Notes under the pieces: model-generated | The model's input: only the letters and a program-made list of their open reading frames with translations | Told to the model about the DNA's origin: nothing | The model's database searches: none | Origin: Streptomyces sp. NBC_00659 | GTDB lineage: Bacteria; Actinomycetota; Actinomycetes; Streptomycetales; Streptomycetaceae | Direction of reading: 5' to 3' | DNA length: 64,000 nucleotides | Assembly: GCF_036226925.1 (NCBI RefSeq) | Contig: NZ_CP109031.1 | Location: 5,270,001-5,334,000, forward strand | Shown: piece by piece, positions 43,078-52,699 of the stretch | How positions within the stretch are numbered: the stretch's first letter is position 1 | Layout: the number at the start of each line of letters is the position of its first letter | Translations under genes and position numbers: made by a program

Positions 43078-44691
43078 ATGTCCGCAGAACGCGCTCCGTC
43101 GCCCACTAGGTGGTGGACACTCGGGATCGTCGCGTTGGGCTCGTTCATGCTGATGCTCGATCTGAGCGTGGTCTCCATCGCGCTCCCGCAGATCCACCGG
43201 TCCCTGGGCGGCAGCTTCGCCGACCTGCAGTGGGTGTTCGACGCCTACGCCCTGACGCTGGCGATCTTCCTGGTGGCGGCGGGCTCGCTCGCCGACCGGA
43301 TCGGCCGCAAGAAGGTCTTCCAGGTCGGCTTCGCCATCTTCACCGTCGCCTCGCTGGCCTGCGGTCTGGCCGACGGATCCGGGCAGTTGAGCTGGTTCCG
43401 CGCCATCCAGGGTGTCGGCGCCGCCATCATGTTCGCGGTCGGTCCGGCGATGCTCAGTCACGAGTTCCACGGCAAGGAGAGGGCGACCGCCTTCACCGCG
43501 TTCGGCGCCGCCGTCGGTCTCGCCGTCGCCACCGGCCCGCTCATCGGCGGCTCGCTGATCAACGCGCTGTCCTGGCGCTGGATCTTCTACATCAACGTGC
43601 CGGTCGGTGCGCTCGCCCTCCTCGTCGGTGCGCTGCGCGTGCGTGAGTCGCTCAACAAGCGGGCCCACCCGACCGACTGGACCGGACTCGCCACCTTCAG
43701 CCTCGCGCTCGGGGCACTGGTCTTCGCCACCATCCGCGGCCCCGTGGAGGGCTGGACCAGCGGCACCACGCTCGGTCTGTACGCGGCCGGCGCGCTCTTC
43801 CTGGTGCTCTTCGTGGTCATCGAGCGCCGCCTGGGCGAGCGGGCCCTGATCGACCTCGCGTTCTTCCGCAGCCCCACCTTCGTGGGCATCTCCCTCGTCG
43901 CCATGATCGGCAACGCCGGAGCCCTGCCGTCGGTGTTCTTCGAGACCAGCTACCTGGAGAACATGCTGCACGTGGACGCCTGGGGCACGGGCCTGCGGTT
44001 CCTGCCGCTGACCGGCGCGATGTTCGTCGCCGGCGCGCTCGGCGGCGGGCTCATCGGCAAGGTCCCCTTCCGGGTGCTGCTGGGCGGCTCGACCGCGGTG
44101 ATGGCCGTCGGCATCCTGTTCCTGAACCTCACCGAGGCCGATTCGTCCTGGACCGTGCTCGTCCCGGCGCTGGTCATCTCCGGCTTCGGCATGGGCGCCT
44201 TCAACCCGGCCAGGGCGGCGCTGGCCATCGGCGTCACGGAACCGGCCAAGGCCGGTGTCGCCTCCGGCATCAACGAGACCTTCCAGCAGGTCGGTATCGC
44301 GGTCGGTATCGCCGGCGTCGGCGCGTACTTCCAGCACAGCGTGGCCGACGACTTCACCTCCTCCGCGGTCGGCAGGCAGATGGGGAACGGTGCCGCCGAG
44401 GAGGCCGCGCACGGCATCAGCGCCGGCTCTCTCGACGCCGTCGCCAAGGCTTCGGGCCCCTTGCACGACAAGGTGCTGGCCACCGGGCAGGACGCGTTCA
44501 TGAGCGCCTTCCACGGCGCCATGACCCTGAGCGCGATCCTCGGGTTCATCGCCGCGGTCATCGGCTTCACGATGCTGCGTACGAAGGATCTGCACGCCAG
44601 CGCGCTGTCGACCATTCCGCCGGACGTCGACGAGGACGGCGAAGAGCGGTCCGACGGTTCGCCGGACGTCGCGGTGGGCGCGTCGGCCTGA
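43078..44691 (+). CDS. MFS drug exporter, DHA2 (EmrB/QacA) type
   Basis: A 537-residue proton-driven exporter with 14 predicted helices. WWTLGIVALGSFMLMLDLSVVSIALPQIHRSLG carries motif D1 (LDxTVVNVALP type), LADRIGRKKVFQVG is motif A, and AAVGLAVATGPLIGGSLINALSWRWIFYINVPVG is the antiporter motif C region with the WRWIF signature. Expected substrates are toxic hydrophobic compounds or antibiotics. ATG 43078 with GGAAGG 7 bases upstream. Probably controlled by the upstream MarR regulator. Confidence 0.93.
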   Translation: MSAERAPSPTRWWTLGIVALGSFMLMLDLSVVSIALPQIHRSLGGSFADLQWVFDAYALTLAIFLVAAGSLADRIGRKKVFQVGFAIFTVASLACGLADGSGQLSWFRAIQGVGAAIMFAVGPAMLSHEFHGKERATAFTAFGAAVGLAVATGPLIGGSLINALSWRWIFYINVPVGALALLVGALRVRESLNKRAHPTDWTGLATFSLALGALVFATIRGPVEGWTSGTTLGLYAAGALFLVLFVVIERRLGERALIDLAFFRSPTFVGISLVAMIGNAGALPSVFFETSYLENMLHVDAWGTGLRFLPLTGAMFVAGALGGGLIGKVPFRVLLGGSTAVMAVGILFLNLTEADSSWTVLVPALVISGFGMGAFNPARAALAIGVTEPAKAGVASGINETFQQVGIAVGIAGVGAYFQHSVADDFTSSAVGRQMGNGAAEEAAHGISAGSLDAVAKASGPLHDKVLATGQDAFMSAFHGAMTLSAILGFIAAVIGFTMLRTKDLHASALSTIPPDVDEDGEERSDGSPDVAVGASA

Positions 44692-44762
44692 CGCCACCGT
44701 CCCTCCGGAACCCCGCCCCGATGGCCTCTTCCCCCGCGCCACCGGGGCGGCTCACCGCTGTC

Positions 44763-44791
44763 CTGACCCGCACCCCTGACGTGCGGGTCAG
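44763..44791. terminator. Bidirectional terminator between MFS and APC genes
   Basis: CTGACCCGCAC (44763-44773) pairs with GTGCGGGTCAG (44781-44791). The last bases overlap the stop codon region of the convergent APC gene. Confidence 0.8.
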
Positions 44792-46350
44792 TGGCCGTCC
44801 CGGTCGTGGGACGAGACCGGGATCGTCTCCTTGTGGAAGTAGGACGGGCGGAACGCGCTGTACAGGAGCATCAGGACGGCTCCGAGCAGAAGGGCGCCGA
44901 CGCCGGTGACGAAGACGCCGCCGAGTTGCCGGTGCGGTGGGAACGGCAGGGTCCACGAGGTGCTGCCGTAGTCGGCGGCGGCGTACACGAAGCAGGCGTT
45001 GACGAAGAAGTAGAGGAGCATCAGGCCGCCCAGGCCCGGCATGATCCCGCGCGTCCAGAGGTCGTGCGGGCTGCGCGTGAGGACCTTGCGGTAGTACCAG
45101 ACGCAGGCGAAGCCCGTGAGCCCGTAGTAGAAGGCGATCATCAGGCCGACCGAGCCGATGGAGTCGGCCAGCACGTTCTCGCTCGCCCTGGTCAGCAGGA
45201 CGTAGAAGACGATCGAGGCGATGCCCATGCCCACGGTGGACCAGGTCGGGGTCAGGAACCGGGGGTGGATGCGGGCGAAGCGCTGCGGGAGGGCCTTGAA
45301 CGCGGCCATGGACAGCGTGGTGCGGGCGGTCGGCAGGATGGTCGTCTGCGTGGAGGCCGCCGCCGAGGTCAGGACCATCACGATCAGGAGCTTGGTGGCG
45401 ACCGTGCCCCAGCCCCCGGTGCCGAAGACCTCGGCGCCGAGACTGGAGAGGACGTCTCCGGAGTTGTCCGGGTTGCCCAGACCGATGCCCTGTTCGCCGA
45501 CCCCCGCGAAGGCCTGCGCGGACGTGGTGACCATGAGGTAGACGAGCAGCAGGATGACGGTCGACATGACGGCCGCGCGGCCGGGAGTGCGGTCGCGGTC
45601 GACGGTCTCCTCGTTCACGGACACCGCGGTGTCCCAGCCCCAGTAGATGAACACTCCGGCGAGGATGCTCTTGGTCAGGTCGTCGAACGAGTTGATCTCG
45701 AAGGGGTTGAACCACGACCACGAGATCTCCGAGGAGACGTCCGGCGCCGTGCCGCCGTACACCTTGACCAGCGCGGTCACCGCCAGCAGACACAGCACCA
45801 CGATCTCGATGCTGAGCAGCGCCTTCTGGAGGTTGGCCGAGAGCTCGATGCCGATGTAGCAGACCAGGGTCATGACGGCGATCCACAGCACGCCGACGAA
45901 GGTCACCCAGAACGTGTCCTGCGCCAGCCCGTCCGCGCCCACGAGCTGGAAGCCGTACGAGCCGGCGATCTGGGCCAGGTTGGCCATCACGATGATGTCG
46001 GCCGCGACGATGCCCCAGCCGCCCAGCCAGCCGGTACGGGGGCCGAAGGCCCTGGCCGCCCAGGTGAACGTCGTGCCGCAGTCGGGATCGGCCCGGTTCA
46101 GCTCCTTGTAGCCGTAGGCGATGAGGAACATCGGGACGAAGGCGAGGACGATCACGATCGGCGACTGGAAGCCCACGATGCCGACGATGATGCCGAGGGT
46201 CGCCGCGAGGCTGTAGGCGGGGGCCGTGGAGGCCAGCCCGATCACCGTGCTGGAGAACAGGCCCAGGGCGCCACCCTTGAGACCCTTGTCCGTGGCCCCG
46301 GGGCCCAGCGGTGGCAGTGGCGCGGGCGGCGGGACGGATGGTGAGCTCAT
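44788..46350 (-). CDS. APC family amino acid permease
   Basis: A 520-residue amino acid/polyamine permease with about 12-13 helices. GALGLFSSTVIGLASTAPAYSLAATLG is the first helix with the broken-helix substrate motif, ELNRADPDCGTTFTWAARAFGPRTGWLGGWGI is the typical APC second-third helix signature, and AGVFIYWGWDTAVSVNEETVDRDRTPGRAAVMST follows the usual pattern of helix 6-7. Substrate cannot be told from sequence. ATG 46350 with GGAGGG 4 bases upstream; the longer frame up to 46500 is not coding. It is convergent with the MFS gene. Confidence 0.9.
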   Translation of the reverse strand: MSSPSVPPPAPLPPLGPGATDKGLKGGALGLFSSTVIGLASTAPAYSLAATLGIIVGIVGFQSPIVIVLAFVPMFLIAYGYKELNRADPDCGTTFTWAARAFGPRTGWLGGWGIVAADIIVMANLAQIAGSYGFQLVGADGLAQDTFWVTFVGVLWIAVMTLVCYIGIELSANLQKALLSIEIVVLCLLAVTALVKVYGGTAPDVSSEISWSWFNPFEINSFDDLTKSILAGVFIYWGWDTAVSVNEETVDRDRTPGRAAVMSTVILLLVYLMVTTSAQAFAGVGEQGIGLGNPDNSGDVLSSLGAEVFGTGGWGTVATKLLIVMVLTSAAASTQTTILPTARTTLSMAAFKALPQRFARIHPRFLTPTWSTVGMGIASIVFYVLLTRASENVLADSIGSVGLMIAFYYGLTGFACVWYYRKVLTRSPHDLWTRGIMPGLGGLMLLYFFVNACFVYAAADYGSTSWTLPFPPHRQLGGVFVTGVGALLLGAVLMLLYSAFRPSYFHKETIPVSSHDRDGH

Positions 46351-46744
46351 GACGCCCTCCGGAACCTGGTGGCGCCCGCCCGCCGAGGTGGACCGGGCGC
46401 ACGCTGTCCCCGGCCCGGGGAGCCTCGCGCATCCCGGGGACCATCGGGGACGTCCGGGGGGCCGGGCCGCTCCCACCAGCATGAACCCGCTCGCCGACAA
46501 CTGGTAGTCGAGCCGCGTCCGGGGCGGCTGTCACACCTTCGCGCTCCCGCGCGTCGGACGGGACGCTCCCGCCCGTCGGACGGAGAACCCGCTGCCGGCG
46601 ATCGAGGAGTTCCAGGAGTTCCAGGAGTTCCAGGAGTTCCGGGCGGGCCTGGGGAACCGGCCGGCCGGCCGCCCGTCGTCGAGCACCTCGACGTCAGGGG
46701 TGCGTACACGGGTCGGCCGGGCCGGGCGGTGTCATCCTGCGGGG
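46351..46744. other. Intergenic, no gene seen apart from a short repeat
   Basis: Upstream region of the APC permease (minus) and of the DUF3052 relic (plus). It carries the 9-bp repeat listed separately. Open frames here are artefacts of GC composition. Confidence 0.5.
46605..46640. repeat. Four tandem AGGAGTTCC units
   Basis: Four perfect 9-bp copies. In minus-strand frames they read as Gly-Thr-Pro repeats, but no gene is supported there. Confidence 0.95.
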
Positions 46745-47171
46745 ATGACGGGATCCAGCGCGGCGGGCGGCGGGTACTCCGGTACCCCGTTGGCCCGGAA
46801 GATCGGCATCAAGGCGGGGTACCGGGTACGGCTCGTCCACGGCCCGCGGGACTGGGGGATTCCCGGGCTGCCCGAGGACTGCGAGGTCGGGGAGAGCGGC
46901 CCGGAGGGGGCGGACGTCACCGTCGCCTTTCTTCCGGGAGCGCGCCCGGCTCGCGGCACAGGCGGCCGGACTGGCCGCCGGCCTGTCCGACGAGGCCATG
47001 CTGTGGATCGCCTGGCCCCGCCGCGCGGCCGGGCACCGCAGCGACATCACGGAGAACGATCTGCGGGACCTCTTCCTGCCCCTCGGTGTCGTCGACGTGA
47101 AGGTGGCGGCCCTGGGGGAGGACTGGTCGGGGCTGAAATTCGTCCGCCGCAAGGAGAACAGGCGCTCCTGA
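46745..47171 (+). pseudogene. DUF3052 family gene with a +1 frameshift
   Basis: The N-terminal half, GGYSGTPLARKIGIKAGYRV then PEGADVTVAF, is in one frame; the C-terminal half, FFRERARLAAQAAGLAAGLS, LWIAWPRRAAGHRSDITEND and ALGEDWSGLKFVRRKENRRS, is in the next. Together they make a complete DUF3052 protein of about 141 residues. The switch lies at TTTCTTCC around 46928-46935; removing one T restores a single frame to the TGA at 47169-47171. Either a recent inactivating insertion, a sequencing error or programmed slippage. Function of DUF3052 is unknown. Confidence 0.8.
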
Positions 47172-47293
47172 ACGCGGAGGTATGTGTCTAGATCAGGATG
47201 TACGCGCGGCGGACCTGACGGCGTACGTGAGGGGTCATCCCGGTGAACGACTAGCATCGCGGCACAGTTGTCGGCCGGGATGGGGTGGGTGTC

Positions 47294-48199
47294 GTGTCGC
47301 AGGCGGAGGAGGGGCCGCGGATCGCCGTTGCCGTGGTGACCATGGGCAACCGGCCCGTCGAGGTCGACGCGCTGCTCACTTCCGTGGCCAAGCAGGACGT
47401 GGCCCCCACCCGGATCGTGATCGTCGGCAACGGCTGCCCGCTGCCGGAGTTCGCCGAACGCCTCGGCCTGCCGGGCGAGGTGACCACGGTCGAACTGGAC
47501 GACAACCTCGGCTGCCCCGGTGGCCGGAATGTGGGCCTGAGCCGGCTCCGTGAGTTCGGGGACGTGGACGTGGTCGTCGAACTCGACGACGACGGGCTCC
47601 TGGTGGACGGCGACGTGCTGCGCAAGGTGCGCGATCTGTACGCCGCCCGGCCGCGGCTCGGCATAGTCGGCTTCCGCATCGCCGACGAGCACGGGGAGAC
47701 GCAGCGCCGCCATGTGCCGAGGGTCGGGGCCAAGGACCCGATGCGCGGGGGGCCGGTCACCGGCTTTCTCGGGGGCGGCCACGCGCTGTCCATGCCGATG
47801 CTCGCCGAGACGGGGGACTGGCCCGCCGAGTTCTTCTTCGCGCACGAGGAGACCGACCTCGCCTGGCGGGCGATCGACGCCGGCTGGACCGTGCTGTACG
47901 AGCCCGGACTGCTCCTCCAGCATCCCAAGACCTCGCCCGCCCGGCACGCCATCTACTACCGGGTGACCGCCCGCAACCGGGTCTGGCTCACCCGCCGCCG
48001 CCTGCCCCTGGCGCTGATCCCCGTGCACCTGGGGATCTGGATCGTGCTCACGCTCCTGCGGACGCGGTCGGTCGGTGGGTTGAGGGCCTGGTTCGGCGGA
48101 TTCGCGGAAGGGCTGCGGCGTTCCGGCGGAGAGCGGCGCCCGATGCGGTGGCGGACGGTCTGGCGGCTCACCCGTCTCGGTCGTCCGCCGGTCATCTGA
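47294..48199 (+). CDS. Family 2 glycosyltransferase
   Basis: A 301-residue GT-A fold glycosyltransferase related to rhamnosyltransferases: IAVAVVTMGNRPVEVDALLTSV (nucleotide-sugar strand), NLGCPGGRNVGLSRL, VVVELDDDGLL (the DxD-type metal motif), FFAHEETDLAWRAIDAGW (acceptor ED motif), and a basic C-terminus with an amphipathic or membrane helix (LPLALIPVHLGIWIVLTLLRTR). It likely decorates a surface polysaccharide or glycolipid. GTG 47294 has a G-rich site 8 bases upstream; GTG 47285 is the alternative. Confidence 0.87.
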   Translation: MSQAEEGPRIAVAVVTMGNRPVEVDALLTSVAKQDVAPTRIVIVGNGCPLPEFAERLGLPGEVTTVELDDNLGCPGGRNVGLSRLREFGDVDVVVELDDDGLLVDGDVLRKVRDLYAARPRLGIVGFRIADEHGETQRRHVPRVGAKDPMRGGPVTGFLGGGHALSMPMLAETGDWPAEFFFAHEETDLAWRAIDAGWTVLYEPGLLLQHPKTSPARHAIYYRVTARNRVWLTRRRLPLALIPVHLGIWIVLTLLRTRSVGGLRAWFGGFAEGLRRSGGERRPMRWRTVWRLTRLGRPPVI

Positions 48200-48313
48200 A
48201 GCCGGCTCGCCGGTCCCGTAAGCCGGTCCTGAGTGGGATTCCTCCAGGGGAATCCCGCCGGGAGTGCGGTACGAGGGTTCTTGAACGGGTTCCGTGCGGG
48301 GGTTCGGTACGGG

Positions 48314-48397
48314 TTCCGTGCGGGTTGCGTACGGAACCCGCACGGGAATTTCATACGGACGGAGGCCCCGGTCGATCACCTCAACGACCGGGGCCTC
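48314..48397 (+). terminator. Two consecutive hairpins after the glycosyltransferase
   Basis: First hairpin: 48314-48326 pairs with 48335-48348 (13-bp stem, one bulge). Second: GAGGCCCCGGTCG (48362-48374) pairs with CGACCGGGGCCTC (48385-48397). The second has the form of a classic Streptomyces terminator. The following 48398-48637 holds the promoter region of the AfsR-like gene, no other gene. Confidence 0.8.
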
Positions 48398-48637
48398 TCA
48401 CGTCCCCGGATCCGGCCGCGGCGGCGACACTCCCCCGAGTTACGCGTAGTACGCGCGCACCGTCGGGCCAGATCCGATGGAATGATCACATCAGTCCCCG
48501 CCAACGGATCGCTAACATGAGGCCAACGGTTCCCTCGGGAACGATCACTTGATCGGCGTGAACTCGTCCTGGGAGGGCGTGAAACCGCCGTGGTGCGCGG
48601 CCTGCGCGGCCGGGCGGAGAGGCGATGGGGCGGTGTG

Positions 48638-51600
48638 ATGCGGAACGGGCTGCGGTTCGGGCTGCTGGGGCCGCCGGTCCTGTACGGCGCCGAAGGCGAG
48701 ATCGGCTCGATCGGCAGCCGGAAGATGCGTGCCCTGCTGGCCGCGCTGCTCCTCGAACCGGGCAGGGTCGTCTCCGTCGACGTGCTCAGGGACGCGCTGT
48801 GGGGCGGGGCCCCACCCGCCTCCGCCCAGGCGTCCCTCCAGAACCACGTGACCCGGCTGCGCCGTCTCCTCGATGATCCGGAACGCCTGCGCGCGGTACC
48901 GCCGGGGTACCTCCTGCGGGTCGGCGAGGGCGAGTTGGACGTCCGCGTCTTCGAGCGGCACGCCACCGTCGCGCGCGACGCGTACGCCGAGCGCGACTGG
49001 GATCGGGCGCTGCGCGAGTCCACCGCCGCGCTCGCGCTGTGGCGCGGCACCCCGCTCAGCGGCCTGCCGCCCGAGACCGGCGGGCACGCTTTCGTCCAGC
49101 GGCTGGAGGAAGCCCGGCTGCTCGTCCTGGAGTGGGGGTACGAGGCGGAGCTGCGCCTCGACCCGACGGCCTCCCGGCTCGACCGGCTGGCACCGGAACT
49201 GGCCGCCCGCACGGCCGAGCATCCGCTCCGCGAGTCGTTCCACCGGCTTCTCATGCTCGTGCTGCACCGCACCGGACGGCAGGCCGAGGCCCTCGCCGTC
49301 CACCGCGACCTGCGGGCCCGCCTGCTCGACGAACTCGGCATCGAGCCGGGACCGGCCGTGCGCAGGGCCCATCTGGAGATCCTGCGGGACAACGACCGGG
49401 TCCCCGGTGACGTCCACGCCGACGACGTGACCTCGGGCGGATCCGGCGCCGGAGACCGCGCCATGGGCGGGAGCGGATCCCGGGGCGGTGCGGGGCGCGG
49501 GGGTGGTGACCTGGGCCGGGACGAGAGCCGGGAGAGGGACGGCGACCGGGGGCGGTACGACGGCCGTGACCAGGACCGGAACCCGAGCGCGGACGGCAGC
49601 GGCGACCGGGCTCGGAGCAGGGTCGGCGACGGGGACGGCCATTGGGCCTGGAGCGGCGACGGGGACGGTGACGGCGACGCTGATTGGGCTCGGAACAGCG
49701 ACGGCGACGACGACGGTGACGGGACCGTGGTCGCCGACGGGGGCAGCGGCAGCGACTGGGACACCGGCCGGAGCGCCGGCCGCGAGGACGACGGTGGCCG
49801 GTTCGGGAACGTCGGTCACGACGGCGGCGGTGACGGTGGCCGGGATGTGGACGATGAGGCGGTGGAGTCCGTGGCCGAGTCCGCCCGGGTCGAACAGGGC
49901 ATCACCTCGCCTCCCCGCCCCGCTCAACTCCCGCCGCCCCCGGCACACTTCACCGGACGTGAGGACGTCCGTGACCGGCTGCTCCAGATCCTGGACCCGG
50001 AACACTCCGTGCGTCTCACGCACCCGCAGGACCCGGCCCACCCGGACTGCGGGCCCACCGCGAGAGCATCCGCAGACGCGTCCGCCCGTGCATCCGCCCG
50101 TGCGTTCATGGCACCCGGATTCGGTGCCACGACGATCGCCGGGGCGCCCGGCCTGCCAACCGGCGGGACAGCCGGACGGGCACCCGCCGGGGTGAACTCC
50201 GTTCGGACAAACGGCGATACGCAGGGCGCGGGGTACGGCGACCGCCCCTTCGGCGGTGACCCCGTCACCGGGCTGCCCCGTGTCGCGGTGATCAGCGGAA
50301 TGGCGGGCGTCGGCAAGAGCGCGCTCGCGCTGCATGTCGCGCACGGACTGCGGGAACGTTTCACCGACGGCCAGCTGTACGTCAACCTGCACGGCGCCAC
50401 CCCCGGCATGACCCCGCTCACCGCCGGTCAGGCGCTCGCCGCGCTCCTGCGCGACCTGGGGGCGGAACCCCGGCGCATCCCCGAACACCCCGACGCGGCG
50501 GCGGCGTTGCTCCGGTCGATGCTCGCGCCCACCCGCACCCTGATGGTGCTGGACGACGCGGCGCACGCCGCCCAGGTGCGGCCGCTGCTGCCGGCCGGCG
50601 CGGGCTGCGCGGTGATCGTGACGAGCCGCTCGCCGCTCACCGCGCTGGACGGCGCCGACCGTTTCCCGCTCGCGCCGCTGACGGACGAGGACAGCGCGGC
50701 CCTGCTCCGCGCGGTCTCCGGCCGCCGGGACGGACTCGACGGAGGTCACCCCCTAGTCGAACTCACCGGTCGGCTGCCACTCGCCCTGCGCGTCGTCGCG
50801 GCCCGTCTCGCCGCCCGCCGCGCCCTGACCCCCGACGTTCTCGCCGGTCAACTGGCGGCCACGGAAGGCCGGTTGCACCATCTGGAGTACGACGACCTGA
50901 GCGTGCGCCGTTCGCTCGCCGTCGCGTACGACGCGCTGCGCGCCTCCGAGCGCGAGGCCGACCGCGACGCGGCGCTCGCCCTGTGCCGTATCGGCGCGCT
51001 CGACCTGCCCGCCTACGGAGCCGCCCTCGTCGCCCGCCTCTCCGGCACCGACGAGCGTCGCGCCGAGGCCGCGCTCGACCGCCTCGTCGATGTCGCCCTC
51101 CTGGAGGAGACCGCGTACGGGCGGTACGCGCCGCACGATCTCGTACGGGATTTCGCCCGGGAGATCGCGGGCGCGGCGGAGTGCGTCGTCGCGACAGCGA
51201 CAGCAGCGACAGCGACAGCAGCGGCAGCGGCAGTGTCGGCAGCGGCCGTGGGTGCAGGTGCAGGTGCAGGTGCGGGCGCCGGCGCGGGACTCGCGGCTAC
51301 CGTGGCCGCTCCCGGAGGTGAGGCCGTCTCCGTCCGGGGCGGAGAGTTCGCCGCCGGTTCCGGTGGTGACGGTCCGGCCTTCCCGGGCGGTCACGGCGGT
51401 GTCGTACCTCTCGGTCATGACGCGGTCGTCGCCGAGCGTGCCCTGCGCTGGTACGCCGGTGTCGCCGCCCGCTCGCTGGAGGCGATCCTCGAACCCGGTC
51501 TCGACAGGGAGGACCGCGGCAGGCCGACCTCCTCGCAGCCGGCCGGGCACGCGGCGGACGTGGCGGCCACGCCCCCGTTCCGCTCCGGGCGGGAGGCCTT

Positions 51601-52549
51601 CGCCTGGGGCGACACGGAGCTGGCGAACGTGGTCGCGCTCGCGGAGCGGCACGCGCACGGCTCGCCGTACTTCCCCCTGCTGGCCCGCTTGCTCAACCCG
51701 TACGTCCAACGCAGTGGTCGCGTCGCCGAGTTGGAGGTCCTTCAGCGGGCCGCGCTCGCGGCGGCGCGTCTGCTCGGAGACGAGGCCGCCGAGGCGTACG
51801 CGCTCGGCGACCTCGGGGGCCTGCACTTCATGACGGGCCGGGTGGGTGAGGCTCTCACCCTGAACGACGAGGCGCTCGCGATCTGGAGCCGCCTCGGGGT
51901 GCGCTCCTGTCAGCGGCGGGCGCTGAACAACCGGGGCATGCTCCTGGAATCCCTCGGCCGTCATGCCGAGTCCGGCGAGGCCCTGCTGCAAAGCCTCGAG
52001 TTCTCGCGGGAGTTGGGCGACCCGCACATGGAGGCCATCACCTACAGCCACCTCGGCAACCTGTACGAGCACACCGACCCACGGGCCGCCATCGACCACC
52101 ACAAGCGCAGTCTCGCGATCGGTGACGCCGTGCAGGACGTGATCATCCGGCACTCCGCGCACTGCAACATCGGCTACGCCCACCTCACGCTCGGCGAACC
52201 GGCCGCCGCCGTACCGCACTTCGAGGAGAGCCTGCGCATCCTGGGCGGCCACGGCGACTGGCACGGCGAGTCACAGACCAGGCTCGGCCTGGTGCGGGCC
52301 CTGCGCGGTGTCGGTCAGTGGGAACGGGCCACGCGTGAGTGCGATCTGCTGCGCTGCCGTGCCGACCGCCGTGCCGACCGGTACACCGGAGGCCTCGCCC
52401 GTCACCAGGCGGGCCTGCTGCTGCGGGAACGCGGCGACGCCGAAGCGGCCCACCGGGAGTGGACGTCGGCCTTGGAGGCCCTGGAGGAGACGGACAGCCC
52501 GGTGACGGGCGAACTGCGGGAGCTGCTGGCGCGGCAGACGGCCCGGTGA
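48638..52549 (+). CDS. AfsR/SARP family regulator with NB-ARC and TPR domains
   Basis: A 1303-residue transcription factor. Residues about 1-95 are an OmpR-type winged helix (FGLLGPPVLYGAEGEIGSIG ...), 100-250 a bacterial transcriptional activation domain (BTAD). A very long Gly/Asp/Arg-rich linker runs from about 255 to 540, followed by an NB-ARC ATPase (VAVISGMAGVGKSALALHV, TLMVLDDAAHAAQVRPLLPA), a second low-complexity Ala/Gly insert near 850-900, and C-terminal TPRs (GDLGGLHFMTGRVGEALTLN...). Such proteins switch on secondary metabolism. ATG 48638; no biosynthetic cluster is adjacent, so the target is unknown. Confidence 0.9.
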   Translation: MRNGLRFGLLGPPVLYGAEGEIGSIGSRKMRALLAALLLEPGRVVSVDVLRDALWGGAPPASAQASLQNHVTRLRRLLDDPERLRAVPPGYLLRVGEGELDVRVFERHATVARDAYAERDWDRALRESTAALALWRGTPLSGLPPETGGHAFVQRLEEARLLVLEWGYEAELRLDPTASRLDRLAPELAARTAEHPLRESFHRLLMLVLHRTGRQAEALAVHRDLRARLLDELGIEPGPAVRRAHLEILRDNDRVPGDVHADDVTSGGSGAGDRAMGGSGSRGGAGRGGGDLGRDESRERDGDRGRYDGRDQDRNPSADGSGDRARSRVGDGDGHWAWSGDGDGDGDADWARNSDGDDDGDGTVVADGGSGSDWDTGRSAGREDDGGRFGNVGHDGGGDGGRDVDDEAVESVAESARVEQGITSPPRPAQLPPPPAHFTGREDVRDRLLQILDPEHSVRLTHPQDPAHPDCGPTARASADASARASARAFMAPGFGATTIAGAPGLPTGGTAGRAPAGVNSVRTNGDTQGAGYGDRPFGGDPVTGLPRVAVISGMAGVGKSALALHVAHGLRERFTDGQLYVNLHGATPGMTPLTAGQALAALLRDLGAEPRRIPEHPDAAAALLRSMLAPTRTLMVLDDAAHAAQVRPLLPAGAGCAVIVTSRSPLTALDGADRFPLAPLTDEDSAALLRAVSGRRDGLDGGHPLVELTGRLPLALRVVAARLAARRALTPDVLAGQLAATEGRLHHLEYDDLSVRRSLAVAYDALRASEREADRDAALALCRIGALDLPAYGAALVARLSGTDERRAEAALDRLVDVALLEETAYGRYAPHDLVRDFAREIAGAAECVVATATAATATAAAAAVSAAAVGAGAGAGAGAGAGLAATVAAPGGEAVSVRGGEFAAGSGGDGPAFPGGHGGVVPLGHDAVVAERALRWYAGVAARSLEAILEPGLDREDRGRPTSSQPAGHAADVAATPPFRSGREAFAWGDTELANVVALAERHAHGSPYFPLLARLLNPYVQRSGRVAELEVLQRAALAAARLLGDEAAEAYALGDLGGLHFMTGRVGEALTLNDEALAIWSRLGVRSCQRRALNNRGMLLESLGRHAESGEALLQSLEFSRELGDPHMEAITYSHLGNLYEHTDPRAAIDHHKRSLAIGDAVQDVIIRHSAHCNIGYAHLTLGEPAAAVPHFEESLRILGGHGDWHGESQTRLGLVRALRGVGQWERATRECDLLRCRADRRADRYTGGLARHQAGLLLRERGDAEAAHREWTSALEALEETDSPVTGELRELLARQTAR

Positions 52550-52597
52550 CGGGCGGAACCGCGGAAGCTTCTGGGCCGGCAGACCACCCGGCGTCAG

Positions 52598-52685
52598 GCG
52601 GACCGACGGTGAAGGCGGCCTGTGTCTCAGAGGGCCTGGCGGCGGACCGACGGTGAAGGCGGTCTGCGTCTCAGCGGGCCCGGCG
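52598..52685. repeat. Two 44-bp tandem repeats
   Basis: 52598-52641 and 52642-52685 match at all but about five positions. They begin just beyond the AfsR-like stop, in the short spacer before the end of the polymerase gene. Confidence 0.85.
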
Positions 52686-52699
52686 GCGGGCCGGCCGCG

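Noticed and set aside
46605..46640. AGGAGTTCC repeat as possible CRISPR-like or ribosome-site array
   Set aside because: Units are 9 bp with no spacers, and no gene begins in range; it is a simple tandem repeat.
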